Positions 45,830-54,135 of a stretch of DNA of 64,000 nt are shown in pieces. The DNA lies in contig JAWWOW010000016.1 in NCBI GenBank assembly GCA_033851265.1, forward strand, positions 1 to 64,000, given 5' to 3'. This DNA is from JAWWOW01 sp033851265 (GTDB taxonomy: Bacteria > Actinomycetota > Actinomycetes > JAWWOW01). Within the stretch, counting starts at the first letter, position 1, and the number at the start of each line of letters is the position of its first letter. The position numbers were made by a program, and so were the translations under genes. The notes beneath the pieces are model-generated. The model saw only the letters and a list, made by a program, of their open reading frames with translations, had not been told where the DNA came from and did no database searches.

Positions 45830-46756
45830 ATGCGCGCGCTCCTGGTCGTTAACCCGAAGGCGACCGCCACGACAACGCGAACCAGGGACGTCCTGGCGCG
45901 CGCGTTGGGCAGCGACCTCAAGGTGGATCTCGCGCCGACCACCCGTCGCGGCCACGCCAAAGAGCTGGCCCGCCAGGCGGTCCGGGACGGGATGGACCTC
46001 GTCGTCGCGCTCGGTGGCGATGGCACCGTCAACGAGGTCGTCAACGGCCTGCTTCTCAACGGGCCAAGCCCAGACCTTCCGGCACTGGCCGTGGTGCCGG
46101 GAGGAAGCACCAATGTCTTCACCCGCGCGCTCGGCCTTCCGCGCGACCCGGTCGAGGCCACCGGCGAGATCCTCCACGCCCTGCGCACCGGCCGGCGCCG
46201 CACCATCGGCCTCGGTCAGATGGATGAGCACTGGTTCACGTTCTGCGCGGGCCTCGGGCTCGACGCCGAGGTCGTCCGGGAGGTCGATGTCCGCCGCGAC
46301 AAGGGCCGCCGTTCGACTCCGGCGCTCTACGTGAGCACCGCGCTGCAGCACTTCTTCACCGGCACCGACCGCCGCCACCCCGCGCTCACGCTGCGCCTGC
46401 CAGACGGCGAGACGGTCGAGCACGTGTTCTTCACGATCGTGTCCAACGCGGCCCCGTGGACGTTCCTCGGCAAGCGGCCGATCCTGCCCACCCCGCTGGC
46501 CGACTTCGATGCCGGGCTCGACCTGTTCGCGCTGAAACGGCTGCGGACGGTCGGCACGCTGCGGACGCTGCGCCAGATCCTGTACGGCGGCGGCCAGCTG
46601 CCGCACGGCCGCCAGGTGGTCACCCGACACGACCTGCCGGAGTTCACGCTGGAGGCGAGCCGCCCACTGGCCTGCCAGGCGGATGGGGAGTACCTCGGCG
46701 AACGGGAGACCGTTTCGCTGCGGTCGGTGCCTCGCGCGCTCACGGTCATCGCCTGA
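45830..46756 (+). CDS. Diacylglycerol kinase-family lipid kinase
   Basis: This 308 aa protein has a DAGK catalytic domain. The nucleotide-binding GGDGTVNEVVNGL is at 62-74, followed by VVPGGSTNVFTRALG. The C-terminal lobe with LACQADGEYLG is also typical. Bacterial members phosphorylate diacylglycerol, ceramide-like or sphingoid lipids; the substrate cannot be told here. It starts on an ATG behind a leaderless promoter and is followed by the long whiB1 control region. Confidence 0.9.
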   Translation: MRALLVVNPKATATTTRTRDVLARALGSDLKVDLAPTTRRGHAKELARQAVRDGMDLVVALGGDGTVNEVVNGLLLNGPSPDLPALAVVPGGSTNVFTRALGLPRDPVEATGEILHALRTGRRRTIGLGQMDEHWFTFCAGLGLDAEVVREVDVRRDKGRRSTPALYVSTALQHFFTGTDRRHPALTLRLPDGETVEHVFFTIVSNAAPWTFLGKRPILPTPLADFDAGLDLFALKRLRTVGTLRTLRQILYGGGQLPHGRQVVTRHDLPEFTLEASRPLACQADGEYLGERETVSLRSVPRALTVIA

Positions 46757-46824
46757 CGAACCGGGCCAATCATCGCCCAAACGGTTGTGGGCTGTGACGA
46801 AACCGACACGGCTAGGGCAAAAAG

Positions 46825-46843
46825 TGCTTGCAGACTGCTTGCA
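46825..46843 (+). repeat. Direct repeat TGCTTGCA, 11-base period
   Basis: Two perfect TGCTTGCA copies (46825-46832 and 46836-46843) are spaced one helical turn apart, extended by GAC and AAC. This is the geometry of tandem protein-binding half sites, 70 bases after the lipid kinase stop. Confidence 0.5.
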
Positions 46844-46977
46844 AACAGGCCGAGGCGGTGGCAGGGTCGAGGAGCGCAAAGGGTCTGGACCGGCAGCGGT
46901 CCGAGGCACTAGCGTGCGGAGCGGCCGTCCGTCCCCCCGTCGACCTTTGCAGGAACGACAGAGTCGGCGCGGTGCTT

Positions 46978-46993
46978 CGTGAAAGTGTTCACA
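46978..46993 (+). promoter_or_regulatory. CRP-like binding site upstream of whiB1
   Basis: CGTGA-N6-TCACA differs from the CRP consensus TGTGA-N6-TCACA at one base. In mycobacteria whiB1 is a known CRP (cAMP receptor) target, which supports the reading. Its centre lies about 107 bases before the whiB1 ATG. Confidence 0.55.
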
Positions 46994-47092
46994 AGTGCTC
47001 CCGCGGGCATGAGTGAGCAGCCCTGAACCCGCACGGTCGTGGGTCCGCCCCCAATCGGAGCCCGCGTTCGACCCCGGAGGAGAAAGATCCCC

Positions 47093-47338
47093 ATGGACTG
47101 GCGTCACCAGGCGATCTGCCGTGACGAGGATCCCGAGTTGTTCTTCCCGATCGGCAACACCGGTCCCGCGCTTCTGCAGATCGAAGAAGCCAAGGCCGTG
47201 TGCCGGCGCTGCGCCGTGACCGAGGCCTGCCTGACCTGGGCGCTCGAGAGCGGGCAGGACTCCGGGGTATGGGGCGGGCTATCCGAGGACGAACGTCGAG
47301 CCGTCAAGCGGCGCGGGGTTCGCGCTCGAATCGCCTGA
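47093..47338 (+). CDS. whiB1: WhiB1-type [4Fe-4S] transcriptional regulator
   Basis: This is a Wbl protein (81 aa) from the ATG at 47093. Cluster ligands are C9, C37, C40 and C46, the turn is GVWGG (58-62), and a basic C-terminal tail (DERRAVKRRGVRAR) binds DNA. The N-terminus MDWRHQAICRDEDPELFFP is nearly identical to mycobacterial WhiB1/WblE, an essential NO-sensing partner of the primary sigma factor. Neighbourhood with a PdtaS-type kinase is conserved with mycobacteria. GGAGGAGA is a strong ribosome site. Confidence 0.96.
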   Translation: MDWRHQAICRDEDPELFFPIGNTGPALLQIEEAKAVCRRCAVTEACLTWALESGQDSGVWGGLSEDERRAVKRRGVRARIA

Positions 47339-47347
47339 CCGTTCCGC

Positions 47348-47584
47348 ATGCCCGGATCGGGTCGAGTGCATGAGAACTACGTTCGGCCGCCGATCGTCGG
47401 TCGGGAGCCAGCGCCCCGCTGGGTGGCGCTGTGGCGGTTCCGGATCATCACGCTGATCATCGCGATCGCGCTCGGCGCGGGCGTCGCGCTGCTGATGCTG
47501 AAGTACGTCGTCCATACCGAGCAGAACCCGTCGTTCGGCAGCACCCGAGCGACCCAGTCGCAGCTGCACGGGGTCATTCCGTAG
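47348..47584 (+). CDS. Small single-pass membrane protein, function unknown
   Basis: This is a 78-residue protein with a hydrophilic N-terminal half rich in Arg and Pro and one membrane helix (about 33-50, IITLIIAIALGAGVALLM), followed by a short outside or inside tail. The next upstream gene is whiB1, 9 bases away on the same strand, so they may be co-transcribed. A GTG at 47366 is an alternative start. The stop overlaps the convergent pdtaS stop by 11 bases. No family recognised. Confidence 0.6.
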   Translation: MPGSGRVHENYVRPPIVGREPAPRWVALWRFRIITLIIAIALGAGVALLMLKYVVHTEQNPSFGSTRATQSQLHGVIP

Positions 47585-49082
47585 GCGAGGAACCCGGCAG
47601 CGGTAGGGCAACGACAACTTCGGTCCCGCCGCCTGTGCGCGGGCGCATGTCCAGCTGACCGCCCAGCTCGCTCAGCACGAGTGTCCGGACGATGCGCAGT
47701 CCGAGCCGGCTCGACCCGTCGGACGAGAACCCTTCGGGGAGCCCGCGGCCGTCATCGGCCACCGTGACAACGAGGTCAACGGCGCTGCGACGGACGTCCA
47801 CCTCCACCTGACCGCCCCGGCCCGCGAGGCCGTGCTCGACGGCGTTCTGCACGAGCTCGGTCAGCACCATCGCGAGCGGCGTGGCGACCTCGGCGGCCAG
47901 CAACCCGAACGACCCGCGCCGGCTGACCGCGATATCGCTGCCGGGGTCGTCGCCCGGACCGGCGCCGGCGACCTCCCCGACCATCGTGATCACGCGGTCG
48001 GCGATGTCGTCGAAGGCCACGGCCTCGTCGAGGGTGAGCGCCAGAGTTTCGTGGACAAGAGCGATGGAGCCGACCCGGCGTACCGCCTCCTCGAGGGCGA
48101 ACCGGGCCTCGGGGAGCTCGAGGCGGCGCGCTTGCAAGCGGAGCAATGCGGCAACTGTCTGCAGGTTGTTCTTCACCCGGTGGTGGATCTCCCGGATCGT
48201 TGCGTCCTTGGTCAGCAGCTGGCGGTCGAGCACACGCAGCTCGGTCACGTCGCGGACGAGGACGAGCGCGCCGATGCGGTTCTGGCCGAGCGTGAGCGGT
48301 ATCGCCCGCAGCCGAAGCACCGCGCCGTTGCCTTCGATCTCACCAACCCGCGGCGCGCGGCCGCTGACGACTGATGCCACCGCTTCGTCGACCGGCTCGC
48401 GGGTGCGGACGAGCGCGGCCGTGACGGTGCCGAGATGGGCGTCGGTCAGATCGGCCGTGAGCCCTAGCCGGCGCCACGCCGACAGCGCGTTCGGGCTCGC
48501 ATAGCTCACCCGACCGTCCGCCTCTAGCCGGATGAGCCCGTCACCGACCCGCAGCGTCGCCTCCGGCGTGGCCATCTCGCCGGGAAACGGGAAGCTGCCC
48601 TCTTGCACCATCTGCGCGAGCTCATCGGCGCTGCTCAGGTAGGCAAGCTCGAGGCGCGACGGCGCTCGTGCCGCCGCGAGGTTCGTGTGCCGGGCCACGA
48701 CGCCGATGGGGTTGCGGCGCCCACCGACAGGGATGGCTTCCTCGCGGACGGGGACGTCTTCGTGCCAGACGGGGTCGCCCTCACGAACGATCCGGTCCTC
48801 CGCGTACGCCGCGTCGACCAGCGGGCGCTGCCCTGCGCGACTGATGCGGCCAACGAGGTCATCGACCAGGCTGGTTGGACCGGTGGCCGGACGCATCTGC
48901 GCGACGATCACGAAGCCCGGAGCGTCCGGATGGCCCGAGCGCAGCGGCGCGTGCAGGACGAGGTCGGCAAACGAGAGGTCGGCGAGCAGCTGCCAGTCCG
49001 CGACAAGCGCCTGCAACCGGTCCACGTCGACGGTGTCGAGGTCGGTATACCGGCGCAGCATCGTCGCAAGCGCGCTGGCCAC
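47574..49082 (-). CDS. pdtaS: Sensor histidine kinase, PdtaS type
   Basis: This cytosolic kinase (502 aa from the GTG at 49082) has an N-terminal GAF-type sensor (VADWQLLADLSFADLVL and on), a PAS domain (LEADGRVSYASPNALSAWRR), the HisKA_2 H-box TIREIHHRVKNNLQTVAALL and a GHKL ATPase (ELVQNAVEHGL, DDGRGLPEGF, GLRIVRTLV). In mycobacteria PdtaS signals to PdtaR, an ANTAR regulator, and responds to copper and NO. PdtaR is not in this window. The GTG follows TACCCT and 6 bases. It diverges from bioA across 39 bases. Confidence 0.92.
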   Translation of the reverse strand: MASALATMLRRYTDLDTVDVDRLQALVADWQLLADLSFADLVLHAPLRSGHPDAPGFVIVAQMRPATGPTSLVDDLVGRISRAGQRPLVDAAYAEDRIVREGDPVWHEDVPVREEAIPVGGRRNPIGVVARHTNLAAARAPSRLELAYLSSADELAQMVQEGSFPFPGEMATPEATLRVGDGLIRLEADGRVSYASPNALSAWRRLGLTADLTDAHLGTVTAALVRTREPVDEAVASVVSGRAPRVGEIEGNGAVLRLRAIPLTLGQNRIGALVLVRDVTELRVLDRQLLTKDATIREIHHRVKNNLQTVAALLRLQARRLELPEARFALEEAVRRVGSIALVHETLALTLDEAVAFDDIADRVITMVGEVAGAGPGDDPGSDIAVSRRGSFGLLAAEVATPLAMVLTELVQNAVEHGLAGRGGQVEVDVRRSAVDLVVTVADDGRGLPEGFSSDGSSRLGLRIVRTLVLSELGGQLDMRPRTGGGTEVVVALPLPGSSPTE

Positions 49083-49088
49083 GCCGCC

Positions 49089-49094
49089 AGGGTA
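49089..49094 (-). promoter_or_regulatory. Leaderless -10 element for pdtaS
   Basis: TACCCT on the minus strand lies 6 bases before the pdtaS GTG. Confidence 0.6.
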
Positions 49095-49109
49095 GGCGCG
49101 TCGTGGTGC

Positions 49110-49115
49110 GAGGAT
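49110..49115 (+). promoter_or_regulatory. Possible leaderless -10 element for bioA
   Basis: GAGGAT lies 6 bases before the bioA GTG. It keeps A at position 2 and T at position 6 but lacks the first T, so this is tentative. Confidence 0.35.
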
Positions 49116-49121
49116 GCGCCG

Positions 49122-50447
49122 GTGAACCGTCGTAGCTCGGCCGACTTGGTCCGCGCCGACCTCGCGCACGTCTGGCACCCGTTCACCCAGCACGCGACGT
49201 GGCCGGGTGACGAACCGCTGGTCATCGCCGCCGGCGACGGGGTCTACCTCACCGACACCGACGGGCGCCGCTACCTCGACGGAGTCTCCTCATTGTGGGC
49301 GACCGTGCACGGTCATCGCGAGCCGGCCATCGACGCGGCGGTCCGCGCGCAGCTCGACCGGCTCGCGCATACGACGTTCCTCGGGCTGACCCATGAGCCC
49401 GGCATCGAGCTCGCCGAGGCGTTGCTCGCAACCGCACCCCCTGGGCTTACCCGTGTTTTCTACGCCGGTGACGGGTCGTCGGCGGTCGAAGCCGCGCTGA
49501 AGATGGCCTACCAGGCCGCGGCGCAACGCGGCGAGCACCGGCCGCTGTTCGTCCACGTAGCCGAGGGCTACCACGGCGACACGCTCGGGGCCGTCAGCGT
49601 GGGCGGCGTCGAGCTGTTCCACTCGACGTACCGCCCGATCCTGCTGGACACCCGGATGGTCAGCTCGCCGGGCGTGCGTGCTCGGGCCGACCAGACGCTC
49701 GCCGAGCGAGCCGCTGAGGTCCTCGATGAGCTCGCTGCCTTGCTCGCACGGGATGGGTCGCAGGTCTCAGCTGTGATCGCCGAGCCGATGGTGCAGGCCG
49801 CCGGCGGCATGTTGGTTCATGACGCGACTTTCCTGACCGGTGTACGCCGGCTGTGTGATGAGCACGGCGCGCTGATGATCGCCGACGAGGTTGCCACCGG
49901 CATCGGTCGCACTGGACGGATGTGGGCGGTCGAGCACGCGGACGTCGCACCCGACTTGCTCACGTGCGGCAAGGGTCTGTCCGGCGGTTACTTGCCACTG
50001 TCAGCGGTGCTTGCCACGGAGGCGGTCTACGACGCGTTCCTCGGTGCACCGTCATCGGACCGGGCGTTCTTCCACGGCCACACCTACACGGCAAATCCGC
50101 TTGCCTGCGCAGCGGCGATCGCGAACCTGCAGCTCATGACCGAGCGCGGCACCGTCGACCACGCCGCCAAGATCGGTGACCGCATCGGTCACCTGTTGGC
50201 GGATCTCACCGACGTCGACGGCGTGGTCGAGGTACGCCGATGCGGAACGATGACCGGCATCGAGATCGAGTCGCGCGGTGAGCGCACCGGATTCGCTGTA
50301 TGCAAACTCGCCCGACAGCGCGGTGTGCTCGTGCGTCCGCTTGGTGACGTCGTCGTACTGATGCCGCCGCTATCAATCGTGGATGACGATCTGACGACAC
50401 TCGTCACCGTCGTCGCCGAATGCACGACCGAGGTGCTCAGCGCGTGA
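49122..50447 (+). CDS. bioA: Adenosylmethionine-8-amino-7-oxononanoate aminotransferase
   Basis: This class III PLP aminotransferase (441 aa from the GTG at 49122) uses SAM as amino donor to make 7,8-diaminopelargonate, the second of four late biotin steps. The BioA-specific WHPFTQH motif is at about 18-24. The PLP lysine is in LTCGKGLSGGYLP, and the aspartate contact is in MIADEVATGIGRTG. It overlaps bioF by four bases (GTGA), giving a bioA-bioF unit. Confidence 0.96.
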   Translation: MNRRSSADLVRADLAHVWHPFTQHATWPGDEPLVIAAGDGVYLTDTDGRRYLDGVSSLWATVHGHREPAIDAAVRAQLDRLAHTTFLGLTHEPGIELAEALLATAPPGLTRVFYAGDGSSAVEAALKMAYQAAAQRGEHRPLFVHVAEGYHGDTLGAVSVGGVELFHSTYRPILLDTRMVSSPGVRARADQTLAERAAEVLDELAALLARDGSQVSAVIAEPMVQAAGGMLVHDATFLTGVRRLCDEHGALMIADEVATGIGRTGRMWAVEHADVAPDLLTCGKGLSGGYLPLSAVLATEAVYDAFLGAPSSDRAFFHGHTYTANPLACAAAIANLQLMTERGTVDHAAKIGDRIGHLLADLTDVDGVVEVRRCGTMTGIEIESRGERTGFAVCKLARQRGVLVRPLGDVVVLMPPLSIVDDDLTTLVTVVAECTTEVLSA

Positions 50448-51583
50448 GACGACTGCTCACCGATCCTCTTGCGCGACTTCGGGAGCGCGCGGACGAACGC
50501 GAGGCCGCAGGTCTGCGTCGACGCCTGCGCTTTCGTCGCGCCGACACGCCGTTGTTGGATCTAGCAGGGAACGACTACCTCGGCCTCACCCGCGACCCCC
50601 GTGTGATTGCCGGTGGCGTCGAAGCACTTCAGCGATGGGGCGCGGGCTCAACCGGTTCTCGGCTCGTGACAGGTTCGACCGAGCTGCACGGCGAGTTGGA
50701 GTCCGCTCTCGCCGCGCATTGTGAAGCCCAGGCTGCACTCGTGTTCTCGTCGGGATACCTCGCGAACCTTGGCGCCATCGTCGCGCTGTCAGGTCCGGAC
50801 ACCCTCGTCGTTTCCGACGCGCACAATCACGCATCCGTTGTCGACGCCTGCCGGCTGTCGCGCGCCCGTGTCGCTGTCGTACCTCACCGTGATGTCAGTG
50901 GCATCGAACGCGCACTCGACGAGCGATCTGAACACGCCGCACTAGTCGTGAGCGATGCGGTGTTCTCCGTTGACGGCGATGCTGCGCCGATCGTTGCCTT
51001 GCACGACGTGTGTCAACGAGCGGGTGCGTTGCTGGTGGTCGATGAAGCGCACGCGCTGGGTGTTGTCGGGAACCGTGGTGAGGGGCTCGTGGCTGCCCAC
51101 GGTCTCGCCGGCGCAACCGACATCGTGCGGACGGTGACGTTGTCCAAGGCGTTGGGCTCGCAGGGCGGCGCGGTGCTGGGCTCGATAGACGTCATCGAGC
51201 ATCTCGTCGATGCGGCACGGCCGTTCATCTTCGACACGGGGCTGGCACCAGCGTGTGTGGGCGCGGCACTGGCCGCGTTACGCGTTCTGGACGTCGAGCC
51301 GCAGCGAGCAAGCGCAGCGCGCGGGAACGCTGGCCGGCTGGCGGCCGCATTGGGACGACCCAACTCCGACGCCGCGGTCGTTGCTGTCCCGGTGGGTTCC
51401 CCCGAAGCCGCCCTGGCCGCGGCCGAGCGGTGCGCCGCCGCCGGAGTTCACGTGGGTTGCTTCCGGCCCCCGTCGGTGCCGGACGGCGTGAGTCGCTTGC
51501 GGTTGACCGCACGCGCCGACCTCACCGACGTGGACCTCGAGCGCGCTATCCAGGTTGTGGCCGGCGCGCTGGCGCGGAACTAG
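50444..51583 (+). CDS. bioF: 8-amino-7-oxononanoate synthase
   Basis: This alpha-oxoamine synthase (379 aa) condenses pimeloyl-ACP or -CoA with alanine in the first late biotin step. Signatures are LAGNDYLGLTRDP, STGSRLVTGSTELHGELE, VVDEAHALGVVG and the PLP lysine in TVTLSKALGSQGG (about residue 234). The pimeloyl-forming genes bioC/bioH or bioW are not in the window. It ends 5 bases from the convergent ArsR-SRPBCC stop. Confidence 0.95.
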   Translation: MRRLLTDPLARLRERADEREAAGLRRRLRFRRADTPLLDLAGNDYLGLTRDPRVIAGGVEALQRWGAGSTGSRLVTGSTELHGELESALAAHCEAQAALVFSSGYLANLGAIVALSGPDTLVVSDAHNHASVVDACRLSRARVAVVPHRDVSGIERALDERSEHAALVVSDAVFSVDGDAAPIVALHDVCQRAGALLVVDEAHALGVVGNRGEGLVAAHGLAGATDIVRTVTLSKALGSQGGAVLGSIDVIEHLVDAARPFIFDTGLAPACVGAALAALRVLDVEPQRASAARGNAGRLAAALGRPNSDAAVVAVPVGSPEAALAAAERCAAAGVHVGCFRPPSVPDGVSRLRLTARADLTDVDLERAIQVVAGALARN

Positions 51584-51588
51584 TCGGC

Positions 51589-52344
51589 TCAGGCGTACAT
51601 CAGCGAACCGGGTGTGGTCAGCTGCTCGCCGGTCTCCAGCCAGGTCTTCAGGCCGGACAGAATCATCGGCCAGCCACCGTAGATCTCATCGTGCGCGCCA
51701 TCACGCATCTGGTCGTGCGTCACGGTCAGGCGACAGGAGTCCGCGCCTATTGGCTCGATCTCCCAGGTGATCCGCGATGTGCCCTCGGCCTTCACGTCAT
51801 CGCTCCACAGGAACCTGGCGCTCTGGACGAGCCGGCGCGGCGGGTCGACCTCGAGGTTCTCCCCTTCACCCAATGCCATGGCGCCGTCCATGGCATTCAT
51901 CGCGTAGGTCGAGCCCGGCGTCCAGTCGGAGGTCACCTGGGCACCGAAGTTGTACTTGCTTCTGATCTCGGGGTCGGTGATCCCCTCCCAGAGACGCTCC
52001 GGGCTGGTCTTGATGAAGATCTCGAACACCTTCTCCATGGGACTCTCCAGTCTGTGCTTGAGGTCGCTGAGGCCAGCGGCCCAGGGCTCGGCGTACTTGC
52101 TCACCCACCGGTCGTGGACGAGGCGGATCGGGACGGGGTTGAGGAAGTGCAGCTTTTCCCGGCCGCGTCGTTTCGTGACGACCAGCCCGGCATCTTCGAG
52201 CTGCTTCAAGTGCTTCATGACGCCGAAGCGCGTCATCGAGAAGCGCTCTTCGAGCGCGCTCAGCGTCTGCCCGTCTTCGCGGAAGAGCTCGTCGAGCAGG
52301 GCCCGCCGCGTGGGGTCGGCGAGCGCCCGGAACACCGCATCCAT
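51589..52344 (-). CDS. ArsR-family regulator fused to an SRPBCC (AHSA1-like) domain
   Basis: This 251 aa protein has an N-terminal winged helix-turn-helix (MDAVFRALADPTRRALLDEL, ALEERFSMTRFGVMKHLKQLEDAGLV) of the metal-independent ArsR type, then an SRPBCC domain from about residue 105 (MEKVFEIFIKTSPERLWEGITDPE) with a hydrophobic ligand cavity in known relatives. I chose the ATG at 52344 because TTGACA-N18-TATGGT ends 7 bases before it; ATG 52356 and GTG 52374 are in frame but fall in the promoter. It sits between bioF and bioD, divergent from bioD. Confidence 0.88.
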   Translation of the reverse strand: MDAVFRALADPTRRALLDELFREDGQTLSALEERFSMTRFGVMKHLKQLEDAGLVVTKRRGREKLHFLNPVPIRLVHDRWVSKYAEPWAAGLSDLKHRLESPMEKVFEIFIKTSPERLWEGITDPEIRSKYNFGAQVTSDWTPGSTYAMNAMDGAMALGEGENLEVDPPRRLVQSARFLWSDDVKAEGTSRITWEIEPIGADSCRLTVTHDQMRDGAHDEIYGGWPMILSGLKTWLETGEQLTTPGSLMYA

Positions 52345-52351
52345 GCGGCTG

Positions 52352-52381
52352 ACCATAGGTGACCATTTAGTCACCTGTCAA
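52352..52381 (-). promoter_or_regulatory. Strong promoter of the ArsR-SRPBCC gene
   Basis: On the minus strand, TTGACA (52376-52381) is followed by 18 bases and TATGGT (52352-52357). The start codon lies 7 bases later. This is the only consensus -35 found in the window with a matching -10. Confidence 0.75.
52357..52376. promoter_or_regulatory. Perfect palindromic operator between -35 and -10
   Basis: AGGTGAC-N6-GTCACCT has perfect 7-base arms. It fills the spacer of the ArsR promoter exactly and its right arm covers the -35 position of the divergent bioD promoter. The arm length and spacing fit binding by an ArsR dimer. Confidence 0.75.
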
Positions 52382-52393
52382 TGCGGAGCCCGC

Positions 52394-52399
52394 TAGGGT
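52394..52399 (+). promoter_or_regulatory. Leaderless -10 element for bioD
   Basis: TAGGGT lies 6 bases before the bioD ATG. With 17-base spacing the -35 would be TCACCT (52371-52376), inside the operator. Confidence 0.65.
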
Positions 52400-52405
52400 C
52401 GAGCG

Positions 52406-53146
52406 ATGAGCGTGCTCGTCGTCACCGGGACCGGCACCGGCATCGGAAAGACCGTCGTCACGGCCGGGTTGGCTGCCCTGGCACGGTCGCGGGGCTCGTC
52501 GGTCGCCGTCGTGAAGCCGGCGCAGACCGGCGTCGTCCCGGGCCAGCTCGGCGACGGGGACACGGTCGCCGAGCTTGCTGGTCTCACGCCCAGCGACGTG
52601 CACGAGTTCAGCCGTTACCCGGACCCGCTGTCCCCTGCTGCGGCGGCCCGCATGTCCGGGCTAGACCCGGTGTCCGTGCCGGACGCGGCCCGGCGGATCG
52701 CTGACCTGGCCGAGCGTCACCGGCTGGTGCTGGTCGAAGGCGCCGGGGGCCTGCTCGTGCGGTACGACGAGGACGGCGCGACGATCGCGGACCTGGCGCA
52801 CGAACTGAACGCCCCACTGCTCGTCGTCACCGCTGCGGGGCTCGGGACCTTGAATGCCACTGCCCTCACCTTGGAGGCGATGGCCCACCGTGGCCTGGAG
52901 TTGTCCGGCATCGTCATCGGCTCCTGGCCCGCCGACCCCGACCTAGCCGCCCGCAGCAACGTTCGCGACCTGGAGACCCTCGGCGCTCGGCCGCTGGCGG
53001 GCGCCATGCCCGCTGGAGCCGGCGCCCTTGATCCGGGGTCGTTCCTCGCGGCCGCGCAGGCTGCCCTCGCCCCGGCGTACGGCGGCTCGTTCGATGCGGC
53101 AGACTTCCGGGACCGCCACCAGCCGACCCGGAAAGGTCACAGTTGA
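52406..53146 (+). CDS. bioD: Dethiobiotin synthetase
   Basis: This ATP-dependent carboxylase (246 aa) closes the ureido ring of dethiobiotin from diaminopelargonate and CO2. The P-loop GTGTGIGKT is at 8-16. VVKPAQTG and VEGAGGLLV are the other BioD signatures. It is transcribed separately from bioA-bioF, from a promoter that shares an operator with the ArsR-SRPBCC gene. Its stop overlaps the bioB start (TTGA). Confidence 0.95.
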   Translation: MSVLVVTGTGTGIGKTVVTAGLAALARSRGSSVAVVKPAQTGVVPGQLGDGDTVAELAGLTPSDVHEFSRYPDPLSPAAAARMSGLDPVSVPDAARRIADLAERHRLVLVEGAGGLLVRYDEDGATIADLAHELNAPLLVVTAAGLGTLNATALTLEAMAHRGLELSGIVIGSWPADPDLAARSNVRDLETLGARPLAGAMPAGAGALDPGSFLAAAQAALAPAYGGSFDAADFRDRHQPTRKGHS

Positions 53147-54135
53147 GCGACGTCCTGGAGACCGCACGGCAGCAGGTCCTTGACGAAGGCCGCGGCCTCG
53201 ACGAGTCGCAGGCGTTGGAGTGCCTGCAGTTGCCCGACGACGCGTTGCCGGACCTGCTCGCTCTGGCACACGAGGTCCGCCTGCGCTGGTGCGGCCCCGA
53301 AGTCGAGGTCGAGGGCATCGTCAGCGTGAAGACGGGGGGCTGCCCCGAGGACTGCCACTTCTGTTCGCAGTCCGGACAGTTCCAGTCACCGGTGCGCGCT
53401 GCCTGGCTCGACATTCCCTCGCTCGTCGCCGCGGCGAAGGAGACGGCCGAGACTGGAGCCACCGAGTTCTGCATCGTCGCAGCGGTTCGCGGGCCGGACG
53501 AGCGGCTGATGGCTCAGGTAACCGCCGGGGTTGCGGCAATCCGAGCCGAGGTCGACATCAACGTCGCGTGCTCACTCGGCATGCTCACCCAGGCGCAGGT
53601 TGACGAGCTGGCCGCGATGGGGGTCCACCGCTACAACCACAACCTCGAGACCGCGCGGTCGTACTTCCCGCACGTCGTCACCACACACTCCTGGGAGGAG
53701 CGCTGGGAGACGCTGCGCATGGTGCGCGACGCCGGCATGGAGGTGTGTTGTGGCGGGATCATCGGACTTGGCGAGTCCGACGAGCAGCGTGCCGAGTTCG
53801 CCGCCCAGCTTGCCGAGCTCGAGCCCGACGAGGTGCCCCTGAACTTCCTGAACCCGCGCCCGGGTACGCCGTTCGCCGACCGACCACTTGTCGACGGCGC
53901 CGAGGCGTTGAAGGTCATCGCGACGTACCGGCTCGTGCTGCCACGCACGATCCTCAGGTACGCCGGCGGTCGCGAGCTGACACTTGGCGAGCTGACCACT
54001 GCCGGGATGCTCGGTGGCATCAACGCGGTGATCGTCGGCAACTACCTGACCACGCTCGGGCGATCGCCCGCCGAGGACTTGGCGATGCTCGACGGGCTCA
54101 ACATGCCGCTCAAGGCGCTGTCACAGACGCTCTAG
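53143..54135 (+). CDS. bioB: Biotin synthase
   Basis: This radical SAM enzyme (330 aa from the TTG at 53143, with AAAGG upstream) inserts sulfur into dethiobiotin. The radical SAM cluster ligands are C67, C71 and C74 in GGCPEDCHFCSQ. YNHNLETARSYFP and FLNPRPGTP are BioB signatures. Mycobacterial BioB enzymes depend on an auxiliary protein, BsaP; the following gene here ends in a BsaP-like motif and overlaps bioB by one base, so the dependence is probably shared. Confidence 0.96.
   Translation: MSDVLETARQQVLDEGRGLDESQALECLQLPDDALPDLLALAHEVRLRWCGPEVEVEGIVSVKTGGCPEDCHFCSQSGQFQSPVRAAWLDIPSLVAAAKETAETGATEFCIVAAVRGPDERLMAQVTAGVAAIRAEVDINVACSLGMLTQAQVDELAAMGVHRYNHNLETARSYFPHVVTTHSWEERWETLRMVRDAGMEVCCGGIIGLGESDEQRAEFAAQLAELEPDEVPLNFLNPRPGTPFADRPLVDGAEALKVIATYRLVLPRTILRYAGGRELTLGELTTAGMLGGINAVIVGNYLTTLGRSPAEDLAMLDGLNMPLKALSQTL

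Larger units (their letters stand above)
46757..47092 (+). promoter_or_regulatory. 336-base non-coding control region upstream of whiB1
   Basis: No gene is seen. The region holds a direct repeat (46825-46843), a possible promoter TGGACC-N18-TAGCGT (46886-46915), a near-consensus CRP/FNR-type palindrome (46978-46993) and the whiB1 ribosome site GGAGGAGA (47076-47083). The length and density of sites fit complex control of an essential regulator. Confidence 0.55.

Noticed and set aside
52345..52374. Earlier starts (52356 or 52374) for the ArsR-SRPBCC protein
   Set aside because: They fall inside the -10 and operator; the first conserved ArsR residues begin at the ATG at 52344.
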